Below, piece by piece: positions 14,501 to 22,737 of a DNA stretch of 27,072 nucleotides. The notes under the pieces were generated by a model, which ran no database searches, had not been told where the DNA came from, and was given only the letters and a program-made list of their open reading frames with translations. The translations under genes and the position numbers were made by a program. This stretch comes from JABDOU01 sp041609995. Its GTDB lineage: Bacteria > Actinomycetota > Acidimicrobiia > Spongiisociales > SHLN01. Position 1 is the stretch's first letter, and the number at the start of each line of letters is the position of its first letter. The stretch covers positions 1 to 27,072 of the forward strand of contig JBFIPU010000029.1 in the NCBI GenBank assembly GCA_041609995.1, read 5' to 3'.

Positions 14501-15877
14501 ATGAGCACCCTCACGTCGCTCCCCGACAACCAATCGTTTCCGTGCGAAGACGGCCAATCGATCCTGGAAGCGGCCCAAGCCCACGGGATCCCGTTTGCGA
14601 GCGCATGTGGCGGGAACGCCCGCTGCTCGACGTGCCGGATCTGGATTCTCGAGGGGGCCGAGTTCTGTCCGGCCAAGAACGAGAAAGAAGCGGCTCTCAC
14701 AGAGCGCATCGCCTTGACTGGGCCCATCCGCCTGGCATGCCAGGTCCGCCCCACCTCGGATGTGGTGTTCCGGCGACTCGTCCTCGATGCTCTCGACCTG
14801 CGGATCACCAGCCAGCTCAACAGGCGCATGAGCAAGACCGGCGAGCTGAAGCCGGTGACGATCTTCTTCAGCGACGTGGCCGGATTCACCTCGTTCTCCG
14901 AGTCCCTGCCGCCCTATGACGTGATGTACATTCTCAATCGGTACTTCGCACAAGTGGGTCACATCATCGAGGCCAACGATGGCTACCTCGACAAGTTCGT
15001 CGGCGACGGCCTCATGGCCGTGTTCGGAATCGAAGGACAGGAAGATGCTCCGCTGCGGGCGGTGCATGCCGGATTACAGACTCTGGCGGCTGTCGACCGA
15101 CTGCAGCCATTCTTCGCATCGATGTACGGCATCGATTTCGACGTGCGAATCGGCCTCCACTACGGCGACGCCGTGGTCGGTTCGGTGGGGGCGATCGGCC
15201 ACGAGCGGGTCACGGTCATCGGTGACGCTGTCAATGTGGCGAGCCGAATCGAAGCGGCCAACAAAGAGGCCGGTACCCGCATGTTGATCTCCGAGCCCCT
15301 ATATGAGATCGTCGAAGACAGCGTGGACATCGCCGACTTCGTGCGCATTCGGCTCCGGGGAACATCGGAACGCATCACGCTCTATGAGGTCGACCACGTG
15401 AACGCCGAGGTGATCGCCCGGCTGGACAACCGCGAAGCCCGGGAGATGAGGCAGCGGGAGGGCTTGGTGTGGCATCGGGCCTTGACAGCCGACGAGCTCG
15501 CTGAAGGCGAACACCAAATCGTCGAGGTGGCGACGATGGATGTTGTCGTCGCCAGGACCGGGGGCGAAGTCGTGGCCTTCAACAATGCGTGCCCCCACCT
15601 GCGCCTGCCATTCTTCGACAGGGGGGGATCACCGGGGGCCACCGACATGGTCGGAGTCAGCAGGTTCGAGAATGGATCGGTGGTATGCCGGTGGCACGTG
15701 AGCAGCTTCGATCTGCAGACCGGGGAGGTGCTTGGATGGGGGCGGGCTCTGGCCCCCGATGGCACATCGCCCGGCATGGAATATCTAGGAGATCTGTCGA
15801 AGAACCAGGCGCCCCTGGAAGTGTTGCCGGTATCGATCGAAGACGGCCAGGTGTGGGTGGCGCTTCCTGAGAAGTAG
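14501..15877 (+). CDS. Ferredoxin-class III nucleotide cyclase-Rieske fusion protein
   Basis: The 458-residue soluble protein has three domains, numbered from the ATG at 14501. Residues about 1-90 form a [2Fe-2S] ferredoxin with C36, C42, C45 and C80 (C-x5-C-x2-C-x34-C), close to adrenodoxin-type spacing. Residues about 115-300 form a class III cyclase with metal aspartates D125 (FFSDVAGFTSF) and D169 (VGDGLMAVFG). It also has K165 at the adenine-selecting position, D242, and the transition-state pair N245/R249 in VIGDAVNVASR. Residues about 325-455 form a Rieske-type domain with C364-x-H366 and C396-x2-H399, but 29 residues lie between the two pairs against about 15-17 usually. All catalytic and cluster ligands are present, so a redox-controlled cAMP synthase is the simplest inference. 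GGGAG five bases upstream supports the ATG; a GTG at 14489 would add four residues. It diverges from the stress-protein gene. Confidence 0.9.
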   Translation: MSTLTSLPDNQSFPCEDGQSILEAAQAHGIPFASACGGNARCSTCRIWILEGAEFCPAKNEKEAALTERIALTGPIRLACQVRPTSDVVFRRLVLDALDLRITSQLNRRMSKTGELKPVTIFFSDVAGFTSFSESLPPYDVMYILNRYFAQVGHIIEANDGYLDKFVGDGLMAVFGIEGQEDAPLRAVHAGLQTLAAVDRLQPFFASMYGIDFDVRIGLHYGDAVVGSVGAIGHERVTVIGDAVNVASRIEAANKEAGTRMLISEPLYEIVEDSVDIADFVRIRLRGTSERITLYEVDHVNAEVIARLDNREAREMRQREGLVWHRALTADELAEGEHQIVEVATMDVVVARTGGEVVAFNNACPHLRLPFFDRGGSPGATDMVGVSRFENGSVVCRWHVSSFDLQTGEVLGWGRALAPDGTSPGMEYLGDLSKNQAPLEVLPVSIEDGQVWVALPEK

Positions 15878-15901
15878 CGGGTCGCGCGATCGGCCGAGCG
15901 C

Positions 15902-15947
15902 TTGACGACTTCTTGAACAAACGTTTAGGATCCTGAACGTGAGTTCA
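15902..15947 (+). promoter_or_regulatory. tetR promoter (TTGACG, 18 bp, TAGGAT) with palindromes that could be the TetR operator
   Basis: TTGACG (15902-15907) and TAGGAT (15926-15931) are spaced 18 bases, with the GTG start seven bases later, so the transcript is probably leaderless. Two palindromes overlap it: AAACGTTT (15919-15926) at the -10 box, and TGAAC-gtga-GTTCA (15934-15947) across the start codon. Their position would let a bound TetR dimer block transcription of its own operon. Confidence 0.6.
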
Positions 15948-16661
15948 ACAGTCGGTTCTGACCGCACTTCAGCTCGCTTTCCAGACCGCTCCGGAAAGCG
16001 CATCCCGGATCTTCGGGCAGATCGCACTACGCGAGCCCGCATCCGGGACGCCGCTATCGCTCGTTTCCCCCAGGATGGTTTCGCCGGTACGACCGTGCGC
16101 GACATCGCGGCGGACGCCGGCGTGTCTCCCGCACTGGTCATCCACCACTTCGGCTCCAAGAGCAGGCTGCGGGAGGCATGCGACCACCACGTCATCGAGG
16201 TGCTCGGCGAAACCAAGCGCCAGGCCCTGCATGATGGCACCTACCGGCAAGGGGGAACGCTGGCCGCCCTGTATCAGGTGATGGAACCGATCACCCGCTA
16301 CCTGGCGTGGGCACTGGGCAGCGGCGGCGAGTCCTCACAGCGGATTTTCGATGAGCTGCTCGAGGACGTCATCGGACAGCTCCGGGAACTGGAGGCAGAT
16401 GGCCTCATGTCCCCCATGCGCGACCGTCACAGGCAGGCGGCGACCCTGCTCGTCATGCAACTGGGACCTCTCGTCCTCCACGAGCATTTCTCGCGCACGA
16501 TGGGCGTCGACACTCTCAGCGCCGAAGGCATGCTCACGACCGCTCCTTTCATGCTGCGCATATTCTCGGGCGAACTGGTCAATCCCCAGTTCCTGTCCGA
16601 GGTGGGATCCGCGCTTGCCGAAGTCGAAACCCGAGGCTCGTACAGCAGAAAGAGGAAGTAG
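15939..16661 (+). CDS. TetR-family transcriptional regulator of the downstream ABC transporter
   Basis: The 240-residue regulator has an N-terminal TetR HTH at about residues 33-85: 'ARIRDAAIARFPQDGFAGTTVRDIAADAG', then VSPALVIHHFGSKSRLREA, where the usual Y in 'YYHF' is written IHHF. The all-helical C-terminal half would form the ligand pocket and dimer interface; its ligand is unknown. The first 30 residues are a basic, serine-rich extension. The start is a GTG, and its stop overlaps the ATPase GTG by one base, so regulator and transporter are translationally coupled. The likely role is to repress this operon until an exported compound binds. Confidence 0.9.
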   Translation: MSSTVGSDRTSARFPDRSGKRIPDLRADRTTRARIRDAAIARFPQDGFAGTTVRDIAADAGVSPALVIHHFGSKSRLREACDHHVIEVLGETKRQALHDGTYRQGGTLAALYQVMEPITRYLAWALGSGGESSQRIFDELLEDVIGQLRELEADGLMSPMRDRHRQAATLLVMQLGPLVLHEHFSRTMGVDTLSAEGMLTTAPFMLRIFSGELVNPQFLSEVGSALAEVETRGSYSRKRK

Positions 16662-17563
16662 TGACCGACAACCCAGCAATCCTCACCGAGAAGCTCACCA
16701 AGCACTACGGGGACGTGAAGGCGCTCGTGGATCTCGACCTGGCGGTGAGCCGGGGCGAGGTGTTCGGTTTCCTGGGTCCCAACGGAGCCGGTAAGACCAC
16801 CATGATCCGGACCGTTCTCGACGAGATCAGGCCGACGTCGGGCCGCGCCTCCATTCTCGGAATGGATACGCATGCCCAATCAGTCGAGATCCGTAACCAC
16901 ATCGGGTATGTGCCCGGGGACCTGGCGATGTATCCGAACCTGACGGGACGCGACACCCTGACGTATTTCGCCAACCTGCGCGACGGGGTCGACTGGAGCC
17001 ATGTCGATGAGCTCGCCGACCGCCTCGACGCCGACCTCACCAAGAAGGTCGGCGATCTTTCGACCGGCAACCGCCAGAAGGTGGGTTTGATCCAGGCCTT
17101 CATGAACAAGCCGGAACTGCTGATCATGGATGAGCCCAGCGCCGGTCTCGATCCTCTCGTGCAGCGGGAGTTCCAGAAGATGATGAGGGAGGTTGCCGCG
17201 GAGGGACGATCGGTGTTTCTCTCCAGCCACACCTTGTCGGAGGTGCAGCGGGTGGCCGATCGGGTCGGGATCATCCGGGGCGGGTATCTCATCGCCGTCG
17301 AGCGGGTTGCGAACCTCCGCTCCAAGGCGATGCGGACAGTCAACCTCTTGTTTGCGGAACCGATCGACCCGGGTGTGCTGGAGCCGCTGCCGGGTGTCAG
17401 CGATGTGGTGGTCGAGAACCACCACGCCTCACTCACGTTCAATGGCCAGATGGAGACCCTATTGCAGGCTGTGACCAATCGGTACAAGCTGCTCGATATC
17501 TCGACCCAGGAAGCGGACCTCGAGGAGATCTTCCTCACCTACTACGAGGAGGCGGGCTCCTGA
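16661..17563 (+). CDS. ABC transporter ATP-binding protein (ABC-2 exporter type)
   Basis: The 300-residue ATPase has Walker A GPNGAGKTT (39-47), a signature written LSTGN (133-137) instead of LSGGQ, Walker B LLIMDEPSAGLDP with D157 and E158, and switch histidine H190 in LSSHTLSE. The 'STGNRQKVGL' form is common in ATPases paired with ABC-2 permeases, so it is probably functional. The C-terminal region ends with 'DLEEIFLTYYEE', the usual tail of drug-export ATPases. GTG start; its stop overlaps the permease ATG (TGATG). It powers the next gene product. Confidence 0.92.
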   Translation: MTDNPAILTEKLTKHYGDVKALVDLDLAVSRGEVFGFLGPNGAGKTTMIRTVLDEIRPTSGRASILGMDTHAQSVEIRNHIGYVPGDLAMYPNLTGRDTLTYFANLRDGVDWSHVDELADRLDADLTKKVGDLSTGNRQKVGLIQAFMNKPELLIMDEPSAGLDPLVQREFQKMMREVAAEGRSVFLSSHTLSEVQRVADRVGIIRGGYLIAVERVANLRSKAMRTVNLLFAEPIDPGVLEPLPGVSDVVVENHHASLTFNGQMETLLQAVTNRYKLLDISTQEADLEEIFLTYYEEAGS

Positions 17564-19221
17564 TGCTGTCCACGGTCATCTCCAAGACGTTCCTGGACCG
17601 CTGGAAGGGTGAAGCGATCGGAGCGGCCACCCTCGTCGTCTTGTTCATGATGGGTATGTCTGTCTACCGCGATATCGACCTGTCGATTTACACCAACCTG
17701 CCCGAGATCTTCCGGGCCCTCATGAACATCCCGGCCGATGCCGACGTCGGTGCCCTCGCCTACGGAGCCATCTACACGTCCTACGGAGCGCTGACACTCA
17801 CCTCGTTGGCCCTGGCGATGGGTTCGGCCTCGATCGCTGGTGAAGAGCGAGACGGGACCCTGGGACTGCTCCTCGGCAACCCCAAGAGCCGCACCTACGT
17901 TCTCGTCTCGAAGGCCGCCAACGTGATCCTGCTCACCGGGCTCGGGTCCATCTTGCTCTGGCTTGGTGGCCTGGCGGTGCCGGCGTTGCTGGATGTCAAC
18001 ATCACCGGGATCGACGTCGGCGCGCTCATGCTCCACATGTTTTCGATAGCGGTTTTCCATGGGTTTCTGGCTGTCGCCATCAGCGCCTGGACCGGAAAGA
18101 ACAGCCTGGCCTCGGGAATCACCATCGCGGTCATGGTGCTGTCCTTCTTTGCGGTCGGAATCCTCCCGCTGGTCGAGAGCCTCGCCGATGGGGTGTATGC
18201 CTTCCCCTGGTATTACTTCAGCGGCAGCCAACCCCACGTCAACGGCGTCGCCTGGGGCCACCTGGCGGTGTTGTGGGCGGGCATTGCGGTCTTTGCAGGG
18301 GCGGCGCTCGTCGGCGTCAACCGACGCGACCTTCGCAGCCGAGAGCAGGGAGACGGCATCGTCGATCGTTTGCGGAGCCACCCGCTCACGCAGAAGGTCG
18401 TGGAACGGCTGGCCGGCTCCGCCCGCGTATCTCGCATCTGGACCAAGACCGCTTCCGAGCACCAGGGTGTCCTGATCGTCGTTGCCTACGTCATGTTCCT
18501 GATCATGGGGGTACTGATCGGTCCGATGTACAACGCCATCGACGAGGCCCTGATCGAGTTGGCGGGAGTGTTCCCGGAAGGCGTGCTCGCCCTCTTCGGC
18601 GGCGGAGATCTATCGACCCCCGAAGGCTGGTACCAGATCGAGACGTTCGGTCTGATGACGCCGATTGCGTTCATGGTGGTCACGGTCATGATCGGCTCGC
18701 GAGCACTCGCCGGGGAAGAGGCAAGCCGGACCATGGGTCTGCTGCTGGCCAATCCGGTCAAGCGGTCCGCTGTCATCCTCGAAAAGACCATGGCCATGGT
18801 GCTGTACGCCATCGTTGTAGCAGTCGCCCTCTTCGCAGGCGTGACGCTGGGATCGCTCGTGGGTGGGCTCGGAATGAGCGTCGGCAACATCGCCGCCGCC
18901 ACGGTGCTGGGCATGCTCCTCGGGCTCGTATTCGGTGCCTTGTCGCTGGCACTCGGCGCCGCCACCGGACGAGTGCGAGCCTCGGTCTACGGAACCATCG
19001 GCGTCGCCTTGATCTCCTTCGTCGCCAACGGCTTCCTCCCACTGGCCGGCAATCTGGAGGGGCTGGCGAAGTGGCAGCCGGTCTACTACTACCTGAGCAG
19101 TGACCCATTGGTCAACGGCATGAACTGGCTCCACGGAGCGGTGTTGCTCGGCTTGTTCGTTGCCCTCGTGGCTGCCGCCATAGCCCTGTTCAACCGGAGG
19201 GACCTGCGCCAAGCCGCTTGA
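17563..19221 (+). CDS. Duplicated ABC-2-type permease
   Basis: The 552-residue membrane protein has about twelve helices in two similar halves. Matching blocks are GSASIAGEERDGTLGLLL (87-104) with GSRALAGEEASRTMGLLL (378-395), GILPLVESL (199-207) with GFLPLAGNL (490-498), YYFSGSQPHVNG (217-228) with YYYLSSDPLVNG (508-519), and NRRDLR (253-258) with NRRDLR (544-549). All pairs are offset by exactly 291 residues. One chain may therefore supply both halves of the membrane pore, with two copies of the ATPase. ABC-2 permeases export drugs, lipids or polysaccharides; the substrate is unknown. It is the last gene of the TetR operon. Confidence 0.9.
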   Translation: MLSTVISKTFLDRWKGEAIGAATLVVLFMMGMSVYRDIDLSIYTNLPEIFRALMNIPADADVGALAYGAIYTSYGALTLTSLALAMGSASIAGEERDGTLGLLLGNPKSRTYVLVSKAANVILLTGLGSILLWLGGLAVPALLDVNITGIDVGALMLHMFSIAVFHGFLAVAISAWTGKNSLASGITIAVMVLSFFAVGILPLVESLADGVYAFPWYYFSGSQPHVNGVAWGHLAVLWAGIAVFAGAALVGVNRRDLRSREQGDGIVDRLRSHPLTQKVVERLAGSARVSRIWTKTASEHQGVLIVVAYVMFLIMGVLIGPMYNAIDEALIELAGVFPEGVLALFGGGDLSTPEGWYQIETFGLMTPIAFMVVTVMIGSRALAGEEASRTMGLLLANPVKRSAVILEKTMAMVLYAIVVAVALFAGVTLGSLVGGLGMSVGNIAAATVLGMLLGLVFGALSLALGAATGRVRASVYGTIGVALISFVANGFLPLAGNLEGLAKWQPVYYYLSSDPLVNGMNWLHGAVLLGLFVALVAAAIALFNRRDLRQAA

Positions 19222-19241
19222 CGGCTGCACAGTAACGATCA

Positions 19242-19256
19242 CCGGCCGCCGGCCGG
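19242..19256. terminator. GC-rich hairpin between convergent genes
   Basis: CCGGC-CGCCG-GCCGG can form a compact hairpin in the 48-base gap between the permease stop and the stop of the minus-strand gene. No T-run follows on either strand. Position suggests a bidirectional terminator. Confidence 0.3.
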
Positions 19257-19269
19257 AAGCCCGGGGCGC

Positions 19270-20181
19270 TCAGCCCGAGTGGAGAATTCCGGCCACTCGC
19301 TCGAGTCCGATGCCGCTGGTCATCAGGCGTTCCTTGCGGTCGCTCAACAGTCGCTCGGTCCAGTTGACCGGTCCGCCATCGGCCACCTCGTGAGCGACCC
19401 CGCCGCTTTGGGCGTGGATGGTGAATCGCAGCCCGGCGTAGTAGGCGGCACCGTCTTGACGATCAGGCCACGGCTCGACGGTGGCACGGTCCTCGATTCG
19501 CTCCCGCACGGCATCAACCACAGCGGAGAGGCTGCCCGAGTAGTCCGTGACCACCACCTTCACGGCGTCGGCTGTATTCGCAAGTGCTGACACGTAGTAC
19601 TCCACGTGTTCGGCGGTGGCCCTTCGCTCGAACTCGAGGTGGCCGGTGTCGCGCCCGGCTGTCACAAGACCGAAGACTTCGAAGTGGGCGTGGGTCTGAG
19701 GGCTCTCGTACGGCTGGGCGCGGGTGATCCGTTGGACGGCAGCGAGGCGGACCACGGTGCTTCGGTTCTGCCGGCGGCGCAGGGCGGCTTCGAGTGCCAT
19801 CCCGGCCGTGTTGTCGGCCGCCACCTCAGAGCCCCTGACGGTGCTCACGACGTTGTTCTGATTGATGTGACCGAGGGAGGCGTGCGTGCCGAGTGGCGAC
19901 ACCGGCGCCAGCGTGAGGCGCTCGAACACATCGGGAAGGTGCTCGATGAGCAGTTTCCGCGCCGCATCCAATTGTGCTGCTGGTATGACGCCGGGTGCCG
20001 AAAACCGATCTGCGGCGTAGCGCTGCAGCACGTCGGACGGAGCGATACTGGCGACGCGCGCCCTCATCACCGCCAGCAAGAGCGAGGTGAGGTCGGCGCC
20101 GGGGAGATCTGCCAGATCCTCGACGAGATCCGGGGCGCCCAGTTCGTTGAGGATACGTTGCAGCGCCTGGTCCACCATCAT
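19270..20181 (-). CDS. Conserved hypothetical protein with class II aminoacyl-tRNA-synthetase-like motifs
   Basis: The 303-residue protein has no clear enzyme name. It shows a pattern resembling the class II synthetase core: 'SPLGTHASLGHINQNNVVSTVRGSEV' followed by ADNTAGMALEAALRRR (123-138), a motif-2-like stretch RITRAQPYESPQTHAHFEVF (151-170), a YYAGLRFTIHA strand, and a motif-3-like TSGIGLERV (288-296) with R295. The G-x-G-x-E-R element is the usual ATP-binding signature of motif 3. No tRNA-binding domain is visible, so a paralogue role, as seen for HisZ or asparagine-synthetase-like proteins, is possible. It starts 27 bases after the lipoprotein stop and is probably in one transcript with it. 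The fold call is inference. Confidence 0.55.
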   Translation of the reverse strand: MMVDQALQRILNELGAPDLVEDLADLPGADLTSLLLAVMRARVASIAPSDVLQRYAADRFSAPGVIPAAQLDAARKLLIEHLPDVFERLTLAPVSPLGTHASLGHINQNNVVSTVRGSEVAADNTAGMALEAALRRRQNRSTVVRLAAVQRITRAQPYESPQTHAHFEVFGLVTAGRDTGHLEFERRATAEHVEYYVSALANTADAVKVVVTDYSGSLSAVVDAVRERIEDRATVEPWPDRQDGAAYYAGLRFTIHAQSGGVAHEVADGGPVNWTERLLSDRKERLMTSGIGLERVAGILHSG

Positions 20182-20208
20182 CGGAGCCTACGGCAGGCAG
20201 CTACGGGC

Positions 20209-22290
20209 TCACGGTTGCAGTAGGCGCCCGATCTGGAGACCGAAGTCATTGCGCGACACCTCACCGGGGCCGAAGGGGCCGTAGTCGGTGACGCCGATGA
20301 CGATGGCGTCGGGCCCGACGGCGAGGGCACTCGTCTCATCGGTTCGAGGGACGGATGCTTCATGCCAGGAGCCGTCGATTTCGAGGAACAGCACGTGGCC
20401 GGTTGCGGCCTGGTGTGCCCGGCTCTGCGCCTCGAAACCGGCATAGGCCTGCTCATCTGTGATGACCATCACCAGGCTGCCGTTCCTGGCATAGAAACGG
20501 GTTGCTGCCTCGTCGTAGTCGACGAAGGTTGTGTCCGCTCGGGCGGCGGCCTCTTCCATTTCCGCCCAATCCAGCTCCAGGAGGACGTCCCCTGTTGCGT
20601 CGTCGGTGATCCGGACCGCGAACCCGGGACCGCCGAACTCGGCCGTTCGATCTCCGACGGAGATGCGCAGGTTCTCGAACGGGGGCGCTTGCGAGAGCGT
20701 CGCAGTGGCTGCTCGCCCCATCTCCCCGCTCGCCACGAGCTGCAGCCAGCCTTCCTTTCCGTCGTCCTGGGTGGCCAGTGACAGGCTATTCGACCACACC
20801 TTTCCGTCCTCGGACGTCGAGACCGCTGCTTGCTCCGGACTCCAAGACAGCGCGATCAGGCCGGCGCGGTCGGGTTTGATCGAGTTGATCTGGCGCGGGC
20901 CGGGAATCACGTCGTGGCGGGCCCACTGGGTGCCGTCCGCCGACGTATATAGCGTGCGACGTTCGTAGTCGGCGTGCTCGACGAGGCTCACCACGAACGT
21001 GTTGTCGATCGCCGTCACCCACTCGAGGTGGGTGTTGACATCGTCCGTTAGCTCTTGATGGCTCCAGGAAGAACCGTCGGCTGAGAAGAGGACCAGTTGC
21101 CGGCTCACATGATCGACGTGCGAGTCCTCGTAATAGAGCCGGTAGGCCTCATCGAGCAGCCCGTCCCATTCGCTCCAGGTGAAAGAGATGATGATCTCTC
21201 CGGTGGCCGTGTCCGTGAACGCCGGGGCAGGCCCGCGATAGAGGTTCTGGAGTGTGCCTTCGGTAAGTAGGACGCCGTCCTGGGTGACGCGATACAAATC
21301 CTCGGCCTCGTGGACCGTTATCTCGAGACCTTCCCATTCGATGGTGTGCGGCTTGGTCCAATCGTCACCGGTGTAGACCGGTACGGGCAGCGGTGAGTAT
21401 CGGGGGTAGAGACCTTCCCAAACCTCGTACGGCACCGTCGTGATGAGTGCACCGGTCTCGGCGTTGTACACCGCCTGCCCGTTCTGGTCCCACCGGTACA
21501 GGTCGCCCTGGCGGCCGGAAGCAACGAGCCGGCCGGTCGTTATCTCCGTCACCTCGTACGAGGCGGCGAAATCATCGAGCGCGAAGCGGAACCCCCGGGT
21601 TTCAAACGAAACGACTTCTCCGCTCGAGTAGCGGTCGAAGCTCGCACCGAGCAACATGCCGGTCTCGGTCACGGCCGCACCCAGCACATGGACGTCCATC
21701 AGGTCGAGGTCGGCCGTCGACAGATCGACTTCGTCCCACCCCGCAACCCCATTCGCGATCCAGACCCGGGGCAAGGTCCCAAACCGCACCGTATCACTCC
21801 CGATTGCCAGCATGGCGCCACCGCTCTCCACGATGGTGTGCATGGACGTGCCCTGGGGAATCGTCAACTCGCTTTGCTGCCAGGTGACCCCATCGGCCGA
21901 TCGCCACGTGAACGTGGATTGATTGTCAGGAGGTGGCCGCCAGGCGAAGGCGACCGCCACATATTCGCCATTGACGTAACCGACGTGGTTCAGCCACGTC
22001 TCGGTGCCATCGTGCTCGGGCACCACCAAATCAACGTACGTCCAATCGAGCTCGACGACCGGCAGGTTGACGATCAACGCCACCTCGGTTTCCCCGAGAC
22101 TCGCCGTGGACGTGGACGGACGCGGCGCCGGCGCCATCTGTTCAGCGAGGGTGCTGACGGTCACGGGAGTCGTGCCGGGGCCTTGGTCGGTCGTGGTGTC
22201 GGACTCGGGGGAGCAGCCGACGACCGCCAGCGCCACCATGCCGACGCCCGCTGCCAGGCGGAGCCTCCGGTACAACCAGGTGGTCATCAT
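20209..22290 (-). CDS. Large Asp-box lipoprotein
   Basis: The 693-residue product is a secreted lipoprotein: basic start, hydrophobic stretch and lipobox LAVVGC with C26, then a Thr/Ser/Pro-rich linker (about 28-65). The exported part contains four Asp-box motifs of the S-x-D-G-x-x-W type at 131-137 (SADGVTW), 403-409 (SADGSSW), 450-456 (SADGTQW) and 493-499 (SEDGKVW). These mark beta-propeller blades as in sialidase/BNR proteins. Between them lie longer segments of a repeated type, 'GF..xxD...Y.V.D..TG..L', at about 233, 321 and 562. No catalytic sialidase arginine triad is apparent, so a binding or surface role is likelier. GGGAG precedes two adjacent ATGs; the second, at 22287, has better spacing. 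Confidence 0.8.
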   Translation of the reverse strand: MMTTWLYRRLRLAAGVGMVALAVVGCSPESDTTTDQGPGTTPVTVSTLAEQMAPAPRPSTSTASLGETEVALIVNLPVVELDWTYVDLVVPEHDGTETWLNHVGYVNGEYVAVAFAWRPPPDNQSTFTWRSADGVTWQQSELTIPQGTSMHTIVESGGAMLAIGSDTVRFGTLPRVWIANGVAGWDEVDLSTADLDLMDVHVLGAAVTETGMLLGASFDRYSSGEVVSFETRGFRFALDDFAASYEVTEITTGRLVASGRQGDLYRWDQNGQAVYNAETGALITTVPYEVWEGLYPRYSPLPVPVYTGDDWTKPHTIEWEGLEITVHEAEDLYRVTQDGVLLTEGTLQNLYRGPAPAFTDTATGEIIISFTWSEWDGLLDEAYRLYYEDSHVDHVSRQLVLFSADGSSWSHQELTDDVNTHLEWVTAIDNTFVVSLVEHADYERRTLYTSADGTQWARHDVIPGPRQINSIKPDRAGLIALSWSPEQAAVSTSEDGKVWSNSLSLATQDDGKEGWLQLVASGEMGRAATATLSQAPPFENLRISVGDRTAEFGGPGFAVRITDDATGDVLLELDWAEMEEAAARADTTFVDYDEAATRFYARNGSLVMVITDEQAYAGFEAQSRAHQAATGHVLFLEIDGSWHEASVPRTDETSALAVGPDAIVIGVTDYGPFGPGEVSRNDFGLQIGRLLQP

Positions 22291-22330
22291 GTCTCCCGAT
22301 CGCCGTTTCCAGTCTCATCGCCGGGTACGA

Positions 22331-22380
22331 GAGGGGTCAGGGGACAAGGTCAGATTTGGCGGGCCCCGGTCCTGGCGGAT
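22331..22380. repeat. Short G-rich repeat stretch, possible repetitive-element relic
   Basis: The intergenic stretch holds two close copies of a GGTCAG word (GGGGTCAG and AAGGTCAG) split by GGGACA, then GGGCCCC. The composition resembles intergenic REP-like repeats, but only one copy is visible in the window. It lies between the lipoprotein start and the small membrane protein stop. Confidence 0.2.
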
Positions 22381-22426
22381 GGTTGCAGGACGCGCCAGGC
22401 GTATGCGAGCGCGGGAGAGGAATCGT

Positions 22427-22678
22427 TCAGGTGATTGTCGTCTCTTCGCGTGCCTTGACGGAGCGATAGACGTCAATCGCAAATGCGATGTTCATGGCGA
22501 ACACGCTGACGAACATCAACGTATAGAGATCGGGTTCGCTGTCCTGGATTCCGAACTCGACCACGGTCAAGCCCACGGCGCCCAACAGCCACAGGGCGGC
22601 CCATGGCGGTTTGACCCGGGCGACCAGGTAGCCGAGCCCGGGCAGAAAGAAGTTCAGGATTGTCGCCAACCAGAGCAT
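22427..22678 (-). CDS. Small membrane protein of unknown function
   Basis: The 83-residue protein begins MLWLATILNFFLPGLGYLVA and has three probable membrane helices (about 1-18, 25-43, 53-72) and a short charged C-terminal tail. The 'FFLPGLGYL' start recalls TM2-like small membrane proteins, but no function can be given. The start is fixed by a very strong ribosome site, GAGGAGGT, four bases before the ATG; a frame-extending ATG at 22717 is unlikely. It diverges from the AraC regulator with a 59-base gap, so that regulator may control it. Confidence 0.75.
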   Translation of the reverse strand: MLWLATILNFFLPGLGYLVARVKPPWAALWLLGAVGLTVVEFGIQDSEPDLYTLMFVSVFAMNIAFAIDVYRSVKAREETTIT

Positions 22679-22691
22679 GAACACCTCCTCG

Positions 22692-22726
22692 TTCGTCTGG
22701 TACCGTATCGACAACATCTGGACGAA
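22692..22726. promoter_or_regulatory. Inverted repeat TTCGTC/GACGAA in the divergent intergenic region
   Basis: A six-base inverted repeat, TTCGTC (22692-22697) and GACGAA (22721-22726), lies in the short gap between the small membrane gene and the AraC gene. It could be a regulator site, but it is short. Confidence 0.25.
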
Positions 22727-22737
22727 TGAAGGGCTAA

